This document shows positions 61,235 to 64,000 of a stretch of 64,000 nucleotides of DNA, one piece after another. Origin of the DNA: Manis javanica (lineage: Eukaryota > Chordata > Mammalia > Pholidota > Manidae); contig NC_133169.1 in assembly GCF_040802235.1 (NCBI RefSeq), positions 43,097,034 through 43,161,033 of the forward strand, given 5' to 3'. The position numbers were made by a program, and so were the translations under genes. The notes beneath the pieces were generated by a model. That model saw only the letters and a program-made list of their open reading frames with translations. It was not told where the DNA came from and did not search any database. Each line of letters opens with the position of its first letter. The stretch's first letter is position 1.

Positions 61235-62037
61235 TAGATCTTCAATTTTAATTTGTAAACGTCACCTGATAAATCTGAACAAATTAATTAAAAATTCTGT
61301 CCTGTTAGCCAATGCAAGTAGATAAAAGAAAAAAATGCAAGTAGAAAATATGAGAAAAAACACAAAATTAACCTTAATTTCAAATAATTTGATTGAACAT
61401 CTGGAAAATTCAAGAAAACAAAATACAAAGAATAAGCTAAATCAGTAATGTGACTGGGCACAAAGTTTACATTCAGAAATCAAAAGCCCTCATAAATATA
61501 TAAAAATATACAATTAGAGAACATAATGGGAAAAAACCCTTTTTACAAAAGCAACAACAATAAAGAAATAAAACTTTGCTGAGAATAAACTAAGAAGTTC
61601 AAGATTTGCATAAAGAAAACTTCAAAATGCTGCTGAGAAACTCAAAAGAAGATAGGAACAAGTGGAAAAGTGGACTTACCAGTATGAAGATATCAATTCT
61701 CCCCTAAATTTATCCATGAAAATTATAAAATCCCAATTAAAATTATCAACCTTTTTTCAGCTAGACAAGCTGATTAAAATTTGTATATGGAAACAAAACT
61801 AAGCAAAAATTAGTCAAAAATATTCTGGAAGAGAAGAGCAATGAGGAGGAACTACGCTTACAGAACAGACTGTACAGCCATAATTAAAACACTCAGTACT
61901 GTCATTTGGAAAAGGTGGATAATTCAATATATGGTGAGACAACTCGGAGGCCATTTAGGGAAAAAATTAACTGAAATCCATCCCTACATATATTACCCCA
62001 GGATAAATTTTAAATGCACCAAAGGTTTAAAGGTAAA
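61235..62037 (+). mobile_element. Old L1M ORF2, first part
   Basis: Forward L1 ORF2 words are decayed but in order: 'aacaataaagaaataaaac', 'gaagatatcaattctcccc', 'acagaacagactgtacagcc' and 'caccaaaggtttaaaggt'. The copy continues after the U1 insertion, to about 62,465. Confidence 0.75.
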
Positions 62038-62046
62038 AAATAAACC

Positions 62047-62215
62047 ATACTTACCCGGCAGCGGAGATGCCATGATCACGAAGGCTGTTCTCCCAGGGCG
62101 AGGCTGATCCCCTGCACCCGGATGTGCTGACCCCTGCGATTTCCCCAAATGTGGGAAACTCGACTGCATAATTTGTGGTAGTGGGGGACTACCACTGCGT
62201 TCGTGCTTTCCCCTA
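62047..62215 (+). pseudogene. U1 snRNA retropseudogene
   Basis: A 169-base near-full-length copy of U1 snRNA (164 bases). The 5' end keeps ATACTTACC, the part that pairs with 5' splice sites. Loop I keeps GATCACGAAGG, where U1-70K binds. The loop II U1A site is altered (usual ATTGCACTCC reads CCTGCACCC). The Sm site AATTTGTGG is intact at 62,170-62,178. Stem-loop 4 carries a six-base insertion (ACCACT). An A-rich tail follows (62,216-62,231). A 13-base direct repeat (AAATAAACCATAC, 62,038-62,050 and 62,232-62,244) marks L1-mediated insertion; its last four bases coincide with the U1 start. No proximal sequence element is seen upstream, where old L1M lies. Not expected to be a working gene. 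Confidence 0.95.
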
Positions 62216-62244
62216 TAAAAAATAAATAAATAAATAAACCATAC

Positions 62245-62465
62245 ATTTAAATAAGAAATAAAAGAATGATTTGGGAATGGAAAAGCATTTCTAAGTATGA
62301 CATAAGCATAGAAGTCAAGAAAGAAAAGATCGAAAACTCTGACTTTCTTAAGAATTTTAAATAAGAATACCACCTGCAACAAAGTAAGTAGACAAGTGAC
62401 AAACTGGGAAATACATTTGCAGTGCATAGCATCAGAGGTTGATTTGCCTAAAAATAAAAGGCTTT
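62245..62465 (+). mobile_element. Old L1M ORF2/3' part, second piece
   Basis: Continues the L1M after the U1 retrocopy: 'aagcataagcatagaagtc'-type wording, 'aagaataccacctgcaac' and 'acatttgcagtgcatag'. Decayed. Confidence 0.6.
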
Positions 62466-62567
62466 AGTACTTGAGTATAGTTATATCTTCCTTTGATATT
62501 CTGGCTTTTTTTTTTAATTCTGTACTTGGCATACTCTGTAACCCTAATTCTCTAAGGATGCTAATTA

Positions 62568-62600
<33 letters not shown>
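62568..62600 (+). repeat. (TA)n microsatellite
   Basis: About 16 uninterrupted TA units, likely length-variable. Confidence 0.95.
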
Positions 62601-62603
<3 letters not shown>

Positions 62604-63539
62604 AGATCTTATTCATCCAGAATTCAACTAGAGAATCACTGCATCTTTCTAGAATCTGGCTAAGATCAAGAAAAAGCAAAATAAACCATCCAGCAGGCAA
62701 AACAGATATCCCAAAGTCCATGTACAAAATAAAGCTTAGACACCTCACTCACTCAGGCTTCCTTTAATCTATTTATTTTATTTGTTTACTGGAGACAATT
62801 ACATCAAGCTTGATGAAATGATTTGTTCATAGAAAGTAGATAGGCAGAGGAAGGGCCTACCGAAAGTACTGAGCAGTGTTTTAGCTCACAATGTGAGAGG
62901 CATGTCAGAGAGGAAAAATCCTACAAAGCCAATCCAAGGACCTCAGACAGTAACACATGGATTAATTAGGGCAAGAGCAAATCTTTTCAGAGATCATTTC
63001 TGTATGATTGTGACAGCCCAGAGGTTGTCTTGAGGGACCAAAGTCACATTCAGGTATGCTTGGGAGCTCTCTCAAGACTGTTTTCATCCCTAATGTTTAA
63101 ATTAAAATTGAAAAACTTTTGATGATGAAGAGTTTAAAACTTAGACTCTCTGGCATATAAAATAATATATTTCAGATAAGTAGTGTTTTGGGATATATTT
63201 TTAAAAATGCTTAACTGAAGCACCATCAAAATGGCAGAATAACTGGTAAGGGATTTCTTTTTCTGATAAACACAGTAAAATTCCGACACAAAGCCTCAAC
63301 AAATGAAAACATGAATATCTAAAACTGACATAGATATGCAAAAATACTCTAGTACAATAAAACAATTTTATAATACATCAGAGCCCAGAAGAAGTTTCTA
63401 ACTTATCTGTAAGGAAATGACTTCAAAAATCATGATCAAAATGTGAAGAATGGAAAATATCTATTAGTAAAGAAATGAGAAGAACCATAGCAGTCATTGA
63501 TCTAAGAGAGGTTAGATCATACAATAATGGTACAATTCA
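62601..63539. other. AT-rich intergenic
   Basis: No gene recognised. The 63.2-63.5 kb part may be decayed LINE sequence, but I cannot place it. Confidence 0.35.
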
Positions 63540-64000
63540 GAATATTGCTTGCATACACTTTGACCCAGCTATCCACTTCTAGGAATTGTTCTTCAAGGTA
63601 TACTTAAACATAGGTGCACAGACATATGCACAAGGGAATGTATACCCTTGTTGGAAATATGCATATCCTTCACTTTGAAATAATGAAATGAGAAGCAATT
63701 TAAATGCCCACTAAAAAGGGACTGATGAAACAAATCATATTATATCCACAAATGAAATACTATGTAGTCATTAAATAGGAGGAAATACTATATATAGATG
63801 TATAAAATTGAGTACTTTAAATTAAAAAGCAAGTTGCAGAGTATCACAAAAAGCACTATGTAGTTTGTTTAAAATTTTCTCTCTATTTGTGTATATGCAC
63901 GTATGTGTAAACTCCCATGTGGTAGGATATGAGTGGAAAAAGGGTTAGAAAGATGTATACCAGATTGTTATATCAGCTGAGTGGGGATTTGGGGTAATGG
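63540..64000 (+). mobile_element. L1M 3' UTR, runs off the window
   Basis: 'ttgacccagctatccacttc', 'aaatgaaatactatgtagtc' and 'aagcaagttgcagagtatc' follow the order of a forward L1M 3' end. Ancient. Confidence 0.8.

Noticed and set aside
55007-64000. Search for KEL exons right of OR9A2
   Set aside because: No peptidase motif or exon-like conservation seen; expected outside the window.
1-64000. CRISPR arrays, operons, toxin-antitoxin or phage-like gene clusters
   Set aside because: None present; the sequence is mammalian nuclear DNA.

Overview
The window reads as euchromatic DNA of a placental mammal. It has about 40% GC by eye, is full of decayed interspersed repeats (LINE-1, L2, MIR, MER5, MER20, MLT1 LTRs), and holds two olfactory-receptor (OR) loci. 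The 3' UTR of the younger L1 copies (14.05-14.6 kb reversed, 49.7-50.25 kb forward), and the lack of any SINE typical of carnivores, ruminants, horses, bats or primates, make me lean to a laurasiatherian, possibly a pangolin. That identification rests on memory and is tentative.

There is one intact protein gene, an OR9A2-like receptor on the plus strand (54,047-55,006). About 10 kb to its left, on the minus strand, lies a broken OR6V1-like receptor (43,193-44,111). The divergent pair matches the OR9A2/OR6V1 neighbourhood of human 7q34, read in the opposite direction. KEL would then be expected beyond the right edge and PIP beyond the left edge. I could not find exons of either inside the window.

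Layout. 0-13.5 kb: ancient repeats, chiefly an L1M copy on the minus strand (5.8-8.3 kb) split by an MLT1 LTR, with MER20, MIR and a possible old DNA transposon. 13.6-18.3 kb: an L2 interrupted by a 3.5-kb truncated L1 with target-site duplications. 18-26 kb: mostly unassigned single-copy DNA with L2, MIR and MER5 remnants. 26.2-28.5 kb: a second minus-strand L1. 33-34.5 kb: a small GC-rich, CpG-containing segment, an L2 remnant and a C-rich 33-bp minisatellite. 37-38.65 kb: a plus-strand L1 with an AAAT tail. 40.8-41.3 kb: a Tigger-like element with TA duplications. 43.2-44.5 kb: the OR6V1 pseudogene with a purine-rich tract just upstream. 48.4-50.6 kb: an old L1M split by a younger, internally deleted L1. 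51.5-53.9 kb: two copies of one repeat unit in direct orientation flanking a 280-codon open frame of unknown nature. 54-55 kb: the OR9A2-like gene. 56-61.2 kb: an MLT1 LTR and three younger LTRs, one of them a CpG-rich solo LTR with a perfect 6-bp duplication. 61.2-64 kb: old L1M sequence, one copy carrying a U1 snRNA retropseudogene.

Nothing here looks like an operon, CRISPR array or other novel multi-gene system. The most notable points are the divergent intact/broken OR pair, the young solo LTR, the U1 retrocopy, the duplicated unit upstream of the live OR gene, and the GC-rich/minisatellite island.
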